DNA of 30,627 bases, from contig JAWXUA010000015.1 of the NCBI GenBank assembly GCA_044433065.1, positions 1 through 30,627 of the forward strand, written 5' to 3'. This document shows positions 15,803 through 25,600 of the stretch, piece after piece (position 1 is the stretch's first letter; every line of letters begins with the position of its first letter). Origin of the DNA: Nitratidesulfovibrio sp044433065 (GTDB lineage: Bacteria; Desulfobacterota; Desulfovibrionia; Desulfovibrionales; Desulfovibrionaceae). The position numbers and the translations under genes were made by a program. Below the pieces are notes generated by a model that worked only from the letters and a program-made list of their open reading frames with translations, made no database searches and was not told the origin of the DNA.

Positions 15803-16677
15803 GTATAGCATATTACCCCGGTTGCTCAGCAGTTGGCACATCTCTTGATTATGAGACCTCGACACAGGCTATTTGCAAGGTCTTAGGTCTGCATTTTCAA
15901 GAGCTTAGTGGTTGGTCTTGCTGTGGCTCTACCCCAGCTCACGCCACCAGCGAAGAACTTTCTGCCGCCCTTTCGAGCCGCAATCTCGACCTTGCTGCAC
16001 GTCTTGGTGCTGACAAAGTGGCGACCCCTTGCCCTAGCTGCTTGTCCAATTTACGCATGGCCCATAAGCGTCTACAAAAGCCAGCATTCCGTGAGCGCAT
16101 CAACGGCCTCATGGATGAGCCGCTGTCCGAAGATTTGCCACAAAGCTATTCTGTCTTGCAACTTTTGCATGCGGACTTCATGGAAGCCATCAAAAATAAT
16201 GTGCAACGTCCGCTTGAGGGTATCAAAGTTGCACCGTATTATGGCTGTCTTTTAAGTCGTCCTGCTGATGTCATGGCGGATTTCGGTAATCCAGAAAATC
16301 CCATGATCATGGACGATATCCTTGCAGCACTTGGCGCTGAAGTCATTGATTTCCCATTAAAAACAGAATGCTGTGGCGCTTCCAACGGTATTCCAGAACG
16401 CCCAATGACGGCGAAACTTTCTGGCAATATCCTGCAAGTTGCCAAGAACATGGGTGCCGATGTGGTGGCTGTGGCCTGTCCTCTCTGTCAAATGAACTTG
16501 GACTTGCGCCAAAAGCAAGCTGAGAGAGCCAACGCCACAAAGTACGACATGCCAGTGCTCTATTACACCCAGCTCATGGGCCTTGCCTTCGGTCTTTTAA
16601 CTAAGGATATCTGCCTCGACAAGCTTGTGGTCAGCCCTGATGCTCTTATGAAAAAAATTCAGGAACAAGGTAGGTAA
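15799..16677 (+). CDS. hdrB: Heterodisulfide reductase-like catalytic subunit HdrB (two CCG domains)
   Basis: HdrB (292 aa) holds the disulfide-reducing site. Both cysteine-rich CCG domains are complete: Cys9 ... Cys41-Cys42 ... Cys78 ... Cys81, and Cys150 ... Cys191-Cys192 ... Cys227 ... Cys230. These ligate the paired noncubane [4Fe-4S] clusters known for this family. The preserved motifs mean nothing suggests loss of activity. The frame runs upstream to 15739 inside hdrC, but ATG 15799 is preceded by AAAGGAG and overlaps the hdrC stop, giving the normal N-terminus MSIAYYPGCSA. hdrA starts three bases after its stop. Confidence 0.94.
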   Translation: MSIAYYPGCSAVGTSLDYETSTQAICKVLGLHFQELSGWSCCGSTPAHATSEELSAALSSRNLDLAARLGADKVATPCPSCLSNLRMAHKRLQKPAFRERINGLMDEPLSEDLPQSYSVLQLLHADFMEAIKNNVQRPLEGIKVAPYYGCLLSRPADVMADFGNPENPMIMDDILAALGAEVIDFPLKTECCGASNGIPERPMTAKLSGNILQVAKNMGADVVAVACPLCQMNLDLRQKQAERANATKYDMPVLYYTQLMGLAFGLLTKDICLDKLVVSPDALMKKIQEQGR

Positions 16678-16680
16678 GTC

Positions 16681-18642
16681 ATGAGAATTGGTGTCTTTAT
16701 CTGCCATTGCGGTAGTAATATTGCCGGTACTGTTGATTGCGCAAAAGTTGCTAAGCTTGCGGAATCCTTCCCAGATGTTGTCTACGCCACAGACCCTATG
16801 TACACCTGTGCTGAACCGGGTCAGGCCGCCATCGAAGAAATTATCCACGAATATAAGCTTGATGGTGTTGTGGTCGCTTCGTGCTCACCTCGCATGCACG
16901 AACCAACCTTCCGCCGCACTATCGAGCGCGCTGGCCTCAATCGCTATATGCTGGAAATGGCAAACATTCGTGAGCACGTTTCGTGGATTGGCAAGGACAT
17001 GGAAGCCAATACCAACAAGTCCGCTGAACTTGTGCGCATGGCTGTTGCCAAACTCCGTCACAACGCACCATTGCACGCTTCATCCTTCTCCGTGAACAAG
17101 AAAACCCTTGTTATTGGTGCTGGTGTTGCTGGTATTCAGGCCGCTCTGGACTGTGCTGAAGGCGGCATCCCTGTTGTGCTCGTTGAACGCGAAGCCACCA
17201 TCGGTGGTAAGATGGCTAAGCTCGACAAGACCTTCCCAACTGTCGACTGCTCAGCCTGTATCCTTGGCCCTAAGATGGTTGACGTGGCACAAAATAGCCT
17301 CATCACAACCCACGCCTATTCCGAAGTAGAAAGCATTTCTGGTTATGTGGGTAATTTTACCGTAACTATCCGGAAACGCACCACATATGTTGATTGGTCC
17401 AAATGCACAGGCTGTGGCGCTTGTATGGAAAAATGTCCTAGCAAGAAGACCCCTGACGCATTCAATGAATTCACTGGACCAACCAAAGCCATCACCATCG
17501 CTTTCCCTCAGGCCATCCCAAAGAAAGCCGTCATCAATCCAGATTACTGCCGTCAATTGACCAAAGGCAAATGTGGCGTTTGTGCCAAAATTTGTCCAAC
17601 GGGCGCTATCAACTTCGAGCAAAAAGATGAGCTCATCACCGAAGAAGTTGGTGCTATCATCGCGGCTACAGGTTACGACCTTGTGGACTGGACTGTGTAC
17701 GACGAATATGGCGCTGGTAAATATCCTGACGTTGTGACGTCTTTGCAGTACGAGCGCATGATGTCTGCATCGGGTCCAACTGGTGGCCATATTAAGCGCC
17801 CATCCAACGGGGAAGAACCTAAAAACATTGTGTTTATCCAATGTGTTGGCTCCCGTGACAAGTCCATCGGTCGACCATATTGCTCTGGCTTCTGCTGCAT
17901 GTACACCGCCAAGCAAGCAGTCTTGACCAAGGACCACATTCCTGACTCGCAATCATATGTATTCTACATGGATATCCGCGCCAACGGTAAGATGTACGAT
18001 GAGTTCCATCGTCGTGCTGTGGAAGAATATGGCACGGAATATATCCGTGGTCGTGTTTCCAAGATTTACCCTGACGGCAATGGCAAGCTCATTGTGCGCG
18101 GTGCAGACACCTTGATGGGTGCTCCTGTGGAAGTTGAAGCAGATCTCGTTGTTCTGGCTGTTGGCGTTGAAGGCGCTCAAGGTTCAGCGCGACTAGCTGA
18201 AAAGCTGCGCATTTCCTACGACAGCTACGGCTTCTTCATGGAAAGCCACGTCAAACTGAAGCCTGTGGAAACCAATACGGCTGGCGTCTACCTTGCTGGT
18301 GTGTGCCAAGGCGTCAAGGACATTCCTGCATCCGTTGCCCAAGGCGCGGCTGCTGCATCCAAGGTTTTGGGTCTGTTCTCCAAGGACACCTTACAAAGCG
18401 ACCCACAAGTTTCCAACGTTGACATCAAGCGTTGCGTTGCTTGCGGAAAGTGCATCACCACATGCCCATTCAAAGCCATTGAAATGTTTGAATTCCGTGG
18501 TCAAGAAAAGGCTCGCGTCATTGAGACTGTGTGCCAAGGCTGTGGTTTGTGTACGGCTACGTGTCCTCAAGGCGCCATTCAGTTGGCCCACTTCACTGAC
18601 AACCAAATTCTTGCTGAGGTGAACGCCATATGTCCGTGCTAG
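16681..18642 (+). CDS. hdrA: Heterodisulfide reductase-like flavoprotein HdrA
   Basis: HdrA (653 aa) carries the FAD presumed to bifurcate electrons. The N-terminus (1-130) is the HdrA-specific domain with FICHCG and CSPRMHEPTFR. The FAD-binding Rossmann motif GAGVAG is at 146-151, with the flavin-near DCSACILGPKM stretch at 189-199. A central insert has Cys242, 245, 248, 252 and Cys290, 298, 301, 305 as [4Fe-4S] ligands. Two more ferredoxin motifs lie at the C-terminus (CVACGKCITTCP and CQGCGLCTATCP). It ends in CPC, and its last 13 bases overlap the flxD-flxC start. Length and domain order match bacterial HdrA. Related QmoA/B proteins were considered, but the hdrCB and flx neighbours decide for HdrA. 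Confidence 0.94.
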   Translation: MRIGVFICHCGSNIAGTVDCAKVAKLAESFPDVVYATDPMYTCAEPGQAAIEEIIHEYKLDGVVVASCSPRMHEPTFRRTIERAGLNRYMLEMANIREHVSWIGKDMEANTNKSAELVRMAVAKLRHNAPLHASSFSVNKKTLVIGAGVAGIQAALDCAEGGIPVVLVEREATIGGKMAKLDKTFPTVDCSACILGPKMVDVAQNSLITTHAYSEVESISGYVGNFTVTIRKRTTYVDWSKCTGCGACMEKCPSKKTPDAFNEFTGPTKAITIAFPQAIPKKAVINPDYCRQLTKGKCGVCAKICPTGAINFEQKDELITEEVGAIIAATGYDLVDWTVYDEYGAGKYPDVVTSLQYERMMSASGPTGGHIKRPSNGEEPKNIVFIQCVGSRDKSIGRPYCSGFCCMYTAKQAVLTKDHIPDSQSYVFYMDIRANGKMYDEFHRRAVEEYGTEYIRGRVSKIYPDGNGKLIVRGADTLMGAPVEVEADLVVLAVGVEGAQGSARLAEKLRISYDSYGFFMESHVKLKPVETNTAGVYLAGVCQGVKDIPASVAQGAAAASKVLGLFSKDTLQSDPQVSNVDIKRCVACGKCITTCPFKAIEMFEFRGQEKARVIETVCQGCGLCTATCPQGAIQLAHFTDNQILAEVNAICPC

Positions 18643-20093
18643 AAAGCAAAGAATTACGCATAGTTGGCTTCTTATGTAACTGGTGTTCGTATGGCGGTGC
18701 TGATACCGCTGGTGTTGCACGTGCCACACAACCAACAGACTTGCGTATTGTTCGCGTGCCATGCTCTGGCCGTATTGACCCACTTTTTATCTTGCGCACC
18801 TTGCTCAATGGCGCTGATGGTGTCCTCGTTTCTGGTTGTCACCCAGGTGACTGTCACTATGCTGAGGGTAACTACTATGCGCGCCGTCGCCTTGAAATCT
18901 TGAAGAAATTCTTGCCAGTGCTTGGTATTGATCCAAGACGCTTTGAATATACATGGATTTCCGCATCTGAAGGTCAACGCTGGCAACAAGCTGTGACCCT
19001 CTTCACTGAGCAAATCCACGATCTTGGCCCAGCGCCTCGCATGCAAGATGCTGGACATGTGGACAAAATCATGGGTGTTGCCGACATGGCCTTGTCCTCC
19101 TTGCGTCCTCTTGGCACTGGCCAAGGCGCCAAGCTTGCTGAGCTTAAGGAACAAATTAAGGCCAAATTGCCTGAGCTCGACTGTGTCATCGGTTGGCAAC
19201 AAGGTTATGATGCAGCGCACGCTCGGCCGCTCTTCATGCGTACAGAAGCTGACGTCGATAAATTGACGTGGGGACCTCTCAACGTCCACAACGGTGCTGT
19301 GTATCTGCCTCAATATAAAGGCAAAAAGATTGGCATCGTGGTTAAGGGCTGTGATTCACGCTCAGTGACCCAGCTCATGCAAGAAGGTCTCATCAATCGC
19401 GACGACGTGACTATCTTCGCTATGCCATGCGAAGGTACCCTTGATATGGACCGCGTGAACCAAAAGCTCGGACCATACAAGAAGATTGATTCCGTGGAAT
19501 ACGACGAAGCTGGCGTCACCATCACTGCAGATGGCAATGCACACCGCTTCTGTATGGTGGAATACGCCATGGGCAAATGCTATGGCTGTACAACCCCATC
19601 CGCAGTCATGGCTGACGTACGCCTCGGTGTGCCAACGCCTCCAACTGGTGATCCAGCATCCTACACACCACCTGAGCTTGCACTGCTTGACGGCATGTCT
19701 CTTGATGAGCGCTTCGCATTCTGGAATGCCCAGATGGAGCGTTGCATCCGTTGTTATGCGTGCCGTAATGCCTGTCCTATGTGTGTTTGCCGTGACCACT
19801 GCGTTGCTGAAAGCCGCAATCCGCACTGGCTGACCCAAGAGGATACGCCACGCGAAAAGCTGTTCTTCCAGACAATCCACGCTATGCACCTTGCTGGTCG
19901 TTGCACCGGTTGCGGTCAATGTCAGCGTGCGTGCCCAGTGGGTATCCCTATCTTGGCACTCCGCCAACAGCTTGGCCGCGCTGTGGCCCAGACCTTTGAT
20001 GGCTACAAAGCTGGCATGAATCCTAAGGCTGTGCCACCGCTCATGGGCTTTGCCATTGAAGAAAGCAATATCAAAGAGAAGGAGTGGAAATAA
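18630..20093 (+). CDS. flxDC: FlxD (MvhD-like) - FlxC iron-sulfur fusion protein
   Basis: A 487-aa chain that appears to combine two Flx subunits. Residues about 8-130 are an MvhD/FlpD domain with Cys16, 19, 45, 70 and 75 (LCNWCSYGGAD, VPCSGRID, SGCHPGDCHYAEG), the [2Fe-2S] connector that docks onto HdrA. Residues about 150-487 are an FrhB/FdhB-like iron-sulfur domain with GIVVKGCDSRS, FAMPCEG, and two [4Fe-4S] motifs at Cys372, 375, 378, 382 and Cys425, 428, 431, 435. It links NADH-side electrons to HdrA. The start overlaps hdrA by 13 bases and has GAGGTG upstream. The stop overlaps the flxB ATG (TAATG). The subunit names are by analogy to Desulfovibrio FlxABCD; the domain assignment is clear. 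Confidence 0.88.
   Translation: MSVLESKELRIVGFLCNWCSYGGADTAGVARATQPTDLRIVRVPCSGRIDPLFILRTLLNGADGVLVSGCHPGDCHYAEGNYYARRRLEILKKFLPVLGIDPRRFEYTWISASEGQRWQQAVTLFTEQIHDLGPAPRMQDAGHVDKIMGVADMALSSLRPLGTGQGAKLAELKEQIKAKLPELDCVIGWQQGYDAAHARPLFMRTEADVDKLTWGPLNVHNGAVYLPQYKGKKIGIVVKGCDSRSVTQLMQEGLINRDDVTIFAMPCEGTLDMDRVNQKLGPYKKIDSVEYDEAGVTITADGNAHRFCMVEYAMGKCYGCTTPSAVMADVRLGVPTPPTGDPASYTPPELALLDGMSLDERFAFWNAQMERCIRCYACRNACPMCVCRDHCVAESRNPHWLTQEDTPREKLFFQTIHAMHLAGRCTGCGQCQRACPVGIPILALRQQLGRAVAQTFDGYKAGMNPKAVPPLMGFAIEESNIKEKEWK
20079..20084 (+). promoter_or_regulatory. Shine-Dalgarno that fixes the flxB start
   Basis: AAGGAG lies eight bases before ATG 20093. The in-frame GTG at 20084 overlaps this site and is therefore unlikely to be the start. 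Confidence 0.7.
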
Positions 20094-21142
20094 TGACCAT
20101 CGCATATATTGCCCACGCCGACCTTGATACTGTGGTCGCACAATTGGCTGAAAAGCAGCGCGTTTTGGTCCCAACGCTTAAACCAGCTGTGAAAAAGTCC
20201 ACGGTTTTTGCGCCGTATGTGGCTGGAACTCCTGTACAATTCATGAAGGCCACCATCGCGCCTAAAGAAGTTGTTTTGCCTGCGTGCGAAACTCTCATGA
20301 GCTTCAAAAAGGACAAGAACGAAGACGGCACGACCTCTTTGACCATCGATGATGCGCCAAAGGCTGAGCCAACCATTCTCTTTGGTTGCCGCCCTTGCGA
20401 CGCTCGCGGTTTTGCCGTTTTGGATAAGCCTTATCTCGAAGGACCTTTCCTTGATCCTTATTATAAGGCACGCCGCGATTTGCTGACGGTTGTGACTTAT
20501 GCCTGCCCATCCACTGGTCCTACGTGCTTCTGTCATTGGTTTGACAATGGCCCAGATTCCACCAAAGGTGCTGATGCCATTTTGACGCCTATCGACGGTG
20601 GCTATGTGCTTGAGCCTGTGAATGAAAAGGGCGAGACCTTTGTAGCAGGGCTCATGGGCGGCAACGTTGTTGACGGTGCAAGCAAGACTGCTGAAGCCGC
20701 TGATGTCCGTGCGAAGTCCGTGGCAACATTGGGTGACAAGCCTGACCTGTCACAAGCTCAAGAAAAGATTGCGGCCTTGTTCAATGATGCTGAATTCTGG
20801 CAAAATGAAACGGCCCTTTGTCTGTCTTGTGGTGCTTGCACATACATGTGCCCAACATGCTATTGCTTTAATATTACTGACGAAGGTGATGGGGTTGAGC
20901 GCGAAGGCAAGCGTATCCGGACTTGGGATACCTGCATGAGTTCGCTGTTCACCCGTGAAGCTAGCGGCCACAATAGTCGTATGGGAACCGCGCAACGCAT
21001 GAAAAACCGTGTGTCGCACAAGTTCAGCAATTACCCAGAAAATTGGGGCACGTTCTCGTGCAGTGGTTGTGGTCGTTGTGTTAGCAACTGCCCAGTGTCA
21101 TTGGATATTCGCCACATTGTGTTGGCTGCTTTGTCCAAATAG
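20093..21142 (+). CDS. flxB: FlxB, 4Fe-4S dicluster subunit (sulfhydrogenase beta / AsrA-like)
   Basis: FlxB (349 aa) carries electrons between the NADH-oxidising FlxA and the rest of the complex. The N-terminal two thirds resemble the beta subunit of sulfhydrogenase and anaerobic sulfite reductase A, with the GCRPCDARGF and CPSTGPTCFCHWF blocks. The C-terminal third has two [4Fe-4S] motifs, Cys243, 246, 249, 253 (CLSCGACTYMCP) and Cys323, 326, 329, 333 (CSGCGRCVSNCP), separated by the WDTCMSSLFTREASGHNSR segment. Translation is coupled to flxDC through TAATG. flxA follows after 22 bases. An AsrA or HydB role is the alternative by sequence alone; the operon points to Flx. Confidence 0.9.
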   Translation: MTIAYIAHADLDTVVAQLAEKQRVLVPTLKPAVKKSTVFAPYVAGTPVQFMKATIAPKEVVLPACETLMSFKKDKNEDGTTSLTIDDAPKAEPTILFGCRPCDARGFAVLDKPYLEGPFLDPYYKARRDLLTVVTYACPSTGPTCFCHWFDNGPDSTKGADAILTPIDGGYVLEPVNEKGETFVAGLMGGNVVDGASKTAEAADVRAKSVATLGDKPDLSQAQEKIAALFNDAEFWQNETALCLSCGACTYMCPTCYCFNITDEGDGVEREGKRIRTWDTCMSSLFTREASGHNSRMGTAQRMKNRVSHKFSNYPENWGTFSCSGCGRCVSNCPVSLDIRHIVLAALSK

Positions 21143-21164
21143 CTAAGAAGCCATAGGATACGAT

Positions 21165-22490
21165 ATGACAGAGAATACGTCTAATCCACAAGCGACTCAT
21201 TCCACTGATGCTACGGGTACGACTGAAACAAAGGCCAAGCCTGCAAAGAAAGCCCCTGCCAAGCGTCGTGCCAAAGCGACAACGAAAACGGCAGCAAAAG
21301 CTCCAGCGAAACCAAGGACACGTAAAGCCGCTACGGCCAAAGCTGCCGCAGTAGAAGTTGCAGCAGAAGTTGCAGTAGAAGTTGCCGCAACTGAAGTGGC
21401 CGCTGCTATTGCGCCGGAAGTCGTCGCTGAGCCTGTAGTTGCTGAAGCTGTTGCAGAGGTTGCAAGCCCTACGCCTGCTGAAGTTGTTGTAGAAGCAGAG
21501 CCAGTTGTTGAGCCTGAACCAGTTGTTGAGCCTGAGCCAACTCCTGAGCCTGAGCCAACTCCTGAGCCTGAACCAACGCCTGAGCCAGAGCCAGCTCCAA
21601 AAGCCACCAAGCCAAGCATGCCAACATCGCGCTTGCTCGGCATTACGCCACGCCCTCTTCTGGCCGGCAATCCATATACCCCAGCAGTGTCCACGGTGAC
21701 TGAAGTTATCCGCGAAGCTGGCAATATTGTGACTATCCGCGCAGTTATCGATGATGAAGAAGCCATGGCAGCCTTCACCCATGAACCTGGTCAAGTGGGC
21801 CAGCTGTCCATTTTCGGTGTGGGTGAGTCAACCTTTGTTATCAACTCGCCACCATCGTGCAAGGAGTACATCCAGTTCTCCATCATGAAGACTGGTGAAG
21901 TGACCGATGCCATCCACAAGCTCAATGTGGGCGACAAGATTGGCATTCGTGCGCCTCTTGGTAATCACTTCCCTCATGAAGAATGGAAGGGCAAGAACAT
22001 CGTCTTTATTGGCGGTGGTATCGGTATGGCCCCTATCCGCACTATCATGCTTCATGTGCTTGAAAATAAAGCAGATTATGGCAAAATTAGTTTGCTTTAT
22101 GGTGCACGCTCACCACGCGACATGGCATTTAGCTATGAGCTTGAGGGCTGGCTTGCCAATCCTGATCTCGACTGCAACTTGTGCATCGACGCACCATTTG
22201 AGGGTTGGGAGCACAAGGTTGGTATGATTCCGCACGTTTTGACCGACATGAACCCAAGCCCAGACAATACCCTTGCTGTTTTGTGTGGTCCTCCAATCAT
22301 GATTAAATTCACTGTGCAAGCCCTTGAAAAATTAGGCTTTGCTCCAGAGAATATCATCACAACTTTGGAGAAGCGCATGAAGTGCGGCATCGGCATTTGT
22401 GGCCGCTGTAATATTGGCGGTCGCTTTGTCTGCGTTGACGGTCCAGTGTTCACGTGGGCTGAGCTCAAAGAGTTACCACCTGATATGTAA
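21165..22490 (+). CDS. flxA: FlxA, NAD(P)H:FAD oxidoreductase subunit with long low-complexity N-terminal extension
   Basis: The core (residues about 152-441) is a ferredoxin-NADP reductase-like module of the dihydroorotate dehydrogenase electron-transfer/AsrB/sulfhydrogenase gamma type: an FAD-binding barrel, the NAD-binding part with IVFIGGGIGMAPI and LLYGARSPRDM, AVLCGPPIMI, and a [2Fe-2S] site at Cys407, 412, 415, 423. It should take electrons from NAD(P)H. Ahead of it lie about 150 extra residues: Lys/Ala-rich up to about 62, Ala/Val/Glu-rich to about 110, then Pro-Glu repeats (112-145). ATG 21165 has AGGA upstream. The internal ATG 21618, which would give a normal-length FlxA, has no ribosome binding site. 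The extension stays open for 150 codons, supporting translation. Confidence 0.9.
   Translation: MTENTSNPQATHSTDATGTTETKAKPAKKAPAKRRAKATTKTAAKAPAKPRTRKAATAKAAAVEVAAEVAVEVAATEVAAAIAPEVVAEPVVAEAVAEVASPTPAEVVVEAEPVVEPEPVVEPEPTPEPEPTPEPEPTPEPEPAPKATKPSMPTSRLLGITPRPLLAGNPYTPAVSTVTEVIREAGNIVTIRAVIDDEEAMAAFTHEPGQVGQLSIFGVGESTFVINSPPSCKEYIQFSIMKTGEVTDAIHKLNVGDKIGIRAPLGNHFPHEEWKGKNIVFIGGGIGMAPIRTIMLHVLENKADYGKISLLYGARSPRDMAFSYELEGWLANPDLDCNLCIDAPFEGWEHKVGMIPHVLTDMNPSPDNTLAVLCGPPIMIKFTVQALEKLGFAPENIITTLEKRMKCGIGICGRCNIGGRFVCVDGPVFTWAELKELPPDM
21498..21599 (+). repeat. 18-bp in-frame tandem repeat encoding Pro-Glu linker in flxA
   Basis: One 12-base unit (EPVV) and five 18-base units (EPEPVV, EPEPTP twice, EPEPTP with changed third bases, EPEPAP) run head to tail. 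The units GAGCCTGAGCCAACTCCT at 21528 and 21546 are identical, suggesting recent duplication. The peptide resembles rigid Pro-rich spacers such as that of TonB. Confidence 0.85.
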
Positions 22491-22491
22491 T

Positions 22492-22530
22492 AAAAAAAAC
22501 TCCCTACTTGCAAAAGTAGGGAGTTTTTTT
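22492..22530. terminator. Strong bidirectional intrinsic terminator
   Basis: A perfect 12-base stem, AACTCCCTACTT and AAGTAGGGAGTT, encloses a GCAA loop and is flanked by A and T runs on both sides, so it can work in both directions. It starts right after the flxA stop and lies between that operon and the convergent autotransporter gene, whose stop is at 22603. Confidence 0.92.
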
Positions 22531-22602
22531 GTGCCCATCTCTATGGATGGCAAATCTATGAAGGCTGCGCGAGCAAGGCATGTACCTTGCTCGCGGCGCC
22601 CA

Positions 22603-25600
22603 TTAGAAACGGTACTGAATGAGACCCACAAGCGCGTGGCCAGTTCTATGTTCGGACCTTTGTACTGAGTAGTCGAGGCCCAAGCTCCAATTGCCTTTCA
22701 TGACTGCCATACCAGCGGATACGTCAAAGGTGACTTCGTCCACAACTTGCATCTGGGTACGGCCAGAACCAGCCACACCAGGCATGGTGATAAGGCTGCA
22801 TTCATCGAGGTCACCCATGGCGAAAATGGCGCCCACGGACAGTTGCGGCCTTACAGTCCAGCCATTAGAACTCCACTCTCTATCAAGCTTGACGCCCACA
22901 GGAACGCTCACGATATTTTGTCGCTCACTGGTGATATTGAAGATAGTGCCACCAGCGGCATCGGCACGCTTAATGTCGTAATCTTCTGTTTGCATGGACA
23001 CAAATTCGACACCAGCATAAGGGACAATGTCCACAACACTGGTTTCCACGCGGTATTCACCATGGGCATCGATGCTCCAAGCAGAGCTACGCACTTCAGC
23101 CTCGGTACCAGCAAAGCCATAGGCCGACAAGTCCTGATCCACTTCGCTGATGATTTTGCTGTAGCCAGCGTCTACGCTGAGAGTGAGATTGCCGTATTCA
23201 GCCACGCCATACACAAAGACGCCGCCAAAGTTGAAATCATTTTCCACACCATCAAAGTCACCGCTAGAACTCGCATCACCAACACCCATGTTCACAGCCA
23301 CGCCCATGCGGTACGCGTCTGCGCCCAAAATATTGGCACCACCATCACCAATGGTTTTATCCACGCCCACAGTGCCGCCATAAATATTGGTAACAAAGTC
23401 AGCATCATAGTCAGCAAGACTTGCGCCAGAAGTTCTATCATGACCATACATAGGCGTAAACCACAAGGCAACGCTTTGATAGTCCTCGGATTGCCTGCCT
23501 AGGCCACCGTCTGCGTCATTATCAGTATATGCCGTATCGCCTGCACTATCCGATGAGCCCATATCATCAGCTGAATTGACCACATAGGAAGCAATCACCG
23601 TGTCCGTATCACCCAAATTGCTCAAGCGCGAACCCAAAGCATCGGAGCTCAAACGGTTGACGCGGTAGGTCACCGTAGGTACGCCAGCTACCTTATCAAG
23701 GCCAACTGTGCCTTCAGCAACAGCCAATTCTTCGCTATCGTTGGTCATGGTCGAGACATCGTAAAGGTAGCGTTCGCCTGCAATGTCCGAATCATGACTG
23801 AAGGCTGAATCACTGGCCGCCTCATAGACAATGTCACCAATTGGACTGTCATGAATAAGCGGACTATCGGTATTTATTTCGAAGCCAATGACATAGTAGA
23901 CGTCACCGTTATCAATGTAAGTATCGACATCTTCGACGTCTTCCGTGCTTACTGTATAGTCATCACCCTCTTTAACAAGGGTATCGTCATAACCATTTCT
24001 AATAATGATAGGCGTATACAAGTCGCTGTCTGTGGTCACATTGTCAATACTCCAAGCATAATAGCCATTTGTACTATCACCTTGGATTGTTACAGTGCTA
24101 TCATCAGCTATCGCATCAAAACCGCTTAAGATGGTAAAGGTCGCACCATTACTGACATTGACAAGATATAGCGAAGAACTATCGTCAATAATTAACTTTG
24201 CACCGTCGCCAGTATCATCCATGTCGGCAACATAGCCTTGGAGCACAGCGGTAGTACGGATGCTTGCATCATAGCTTATTGAATCCTCATAAGCACTCAT
24301 ATCAATGATAAGTTGTGAACCTTCACCAAAGGTCACCGAGCTGTCAGAGTCAAGAGCTGTGAGGCTACCTGTGGTCGTATCACCATTGGTGTGCGTATAT
24401 GCACCAAGATACAAGATCGCGTTTTCAATCTTGAATTGACCAAAGTTGGTAATTTCGTCGTTGAGGTAGAAGGTGTTAACCTTGTTTTTTTCGCCTGTGA
24501 TTGTGACATTAAAGGCTGTTAGACCTGTCATATCTGTGGTTACATCAGCAACGCTCACTACAACAGTTCCGCCACCAGAAGAATTGTAGGCATATGTGGT
24601 GGTTGTGTAGGTTGGCTCTGCACCCTCATCCTCAGTTTCGTTAAGCGTGACTACCTTAGCACTTGTAACTATTGCTGCCGAACTATCAGTAGAAACGGTC
24701 GTATACGTGGCACTTTCGCCCTCATCATCACTTGCCCCCGTAATGGAATACGTCGTGGTGGTGGTAGTACTGTCTGCAGCACCACTCTCGGGCGTTTTAT
24801 CCTCAGTATACGTAGTGGTCGTGGTATTACCATCACTACCTTCTACACTGATTGTGGAGGAATAGGTTGTACTGCCAGCGGAACCATCCGTATATGATGT
24901 TGAGGCTGTAACTGTAGTCGTTGTGGTGGTCGTCACTGTTATGCCGCCACCTGTTTCACTAGCTATTACTTCTCCATCACTATCAAAATAGCTAGTATCA
25001 ACACTTGTATACGTCGTTGTTTTAATTTGATTTGTTGTGGCGACAGTACCAGTGATGGTACGGGAGCTATTAGTTTTACCATCAGTAGTAGAACTATATG
25101 TAATCGTCAATGTTTTATTTTCGTTGCTTGCCGTAGCAGAAACAGTATCTGATGTCTCAGTTGCAGTATACTCTGTATTTGTCAGTGGCGTATACTCAGT
25201 ATTACCACTAATACTATCATTCATGACAAAGTTACCAGAGCCAGGCATGGTGAAGGTCAGTGTTATGTCTTCTGTTTGCCCATCAACAATAGTATCTACA
25301 TCAACATAGATTGCATTGTAGTCAATGTCGTATAAATCTACTCCTGAAGAGTATTCAACTACCCCAGTTTTGTCATCGTCATCCTGACTTCCATCGTTAT
25401 CATCGTAATATGCAATATAGTTATCTGAAAAATAATTTGTTTGGTCCGTTGCCGTAAACGTCATATCCGCTGTGGTATAAACAGCACCACCTGCAACGCT
25501 ATTGTCATCTGAGCCGATAACATAGTTGCCAATGAAGCTACCTTCAATGGACTCAATAGTATCGTTATTATAGATTGCACCACCTTGAACTTTACCATCA

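Noticed and set aside
21618..21620. Internal ATG as the true flxA start
   Set aside because: It lacks a ribosome binding site and would leave a 475-base gap containing a 150-codon open frame with AGGA-preceded ATG.
22747..23502. A 251-codon open frame on the + strand opposite the autotransporter barrel
   Set aside because: The - strand frame encodes a clear autotransporter barrel; the + strand product has no recognisable domain and no ribosome binding site.
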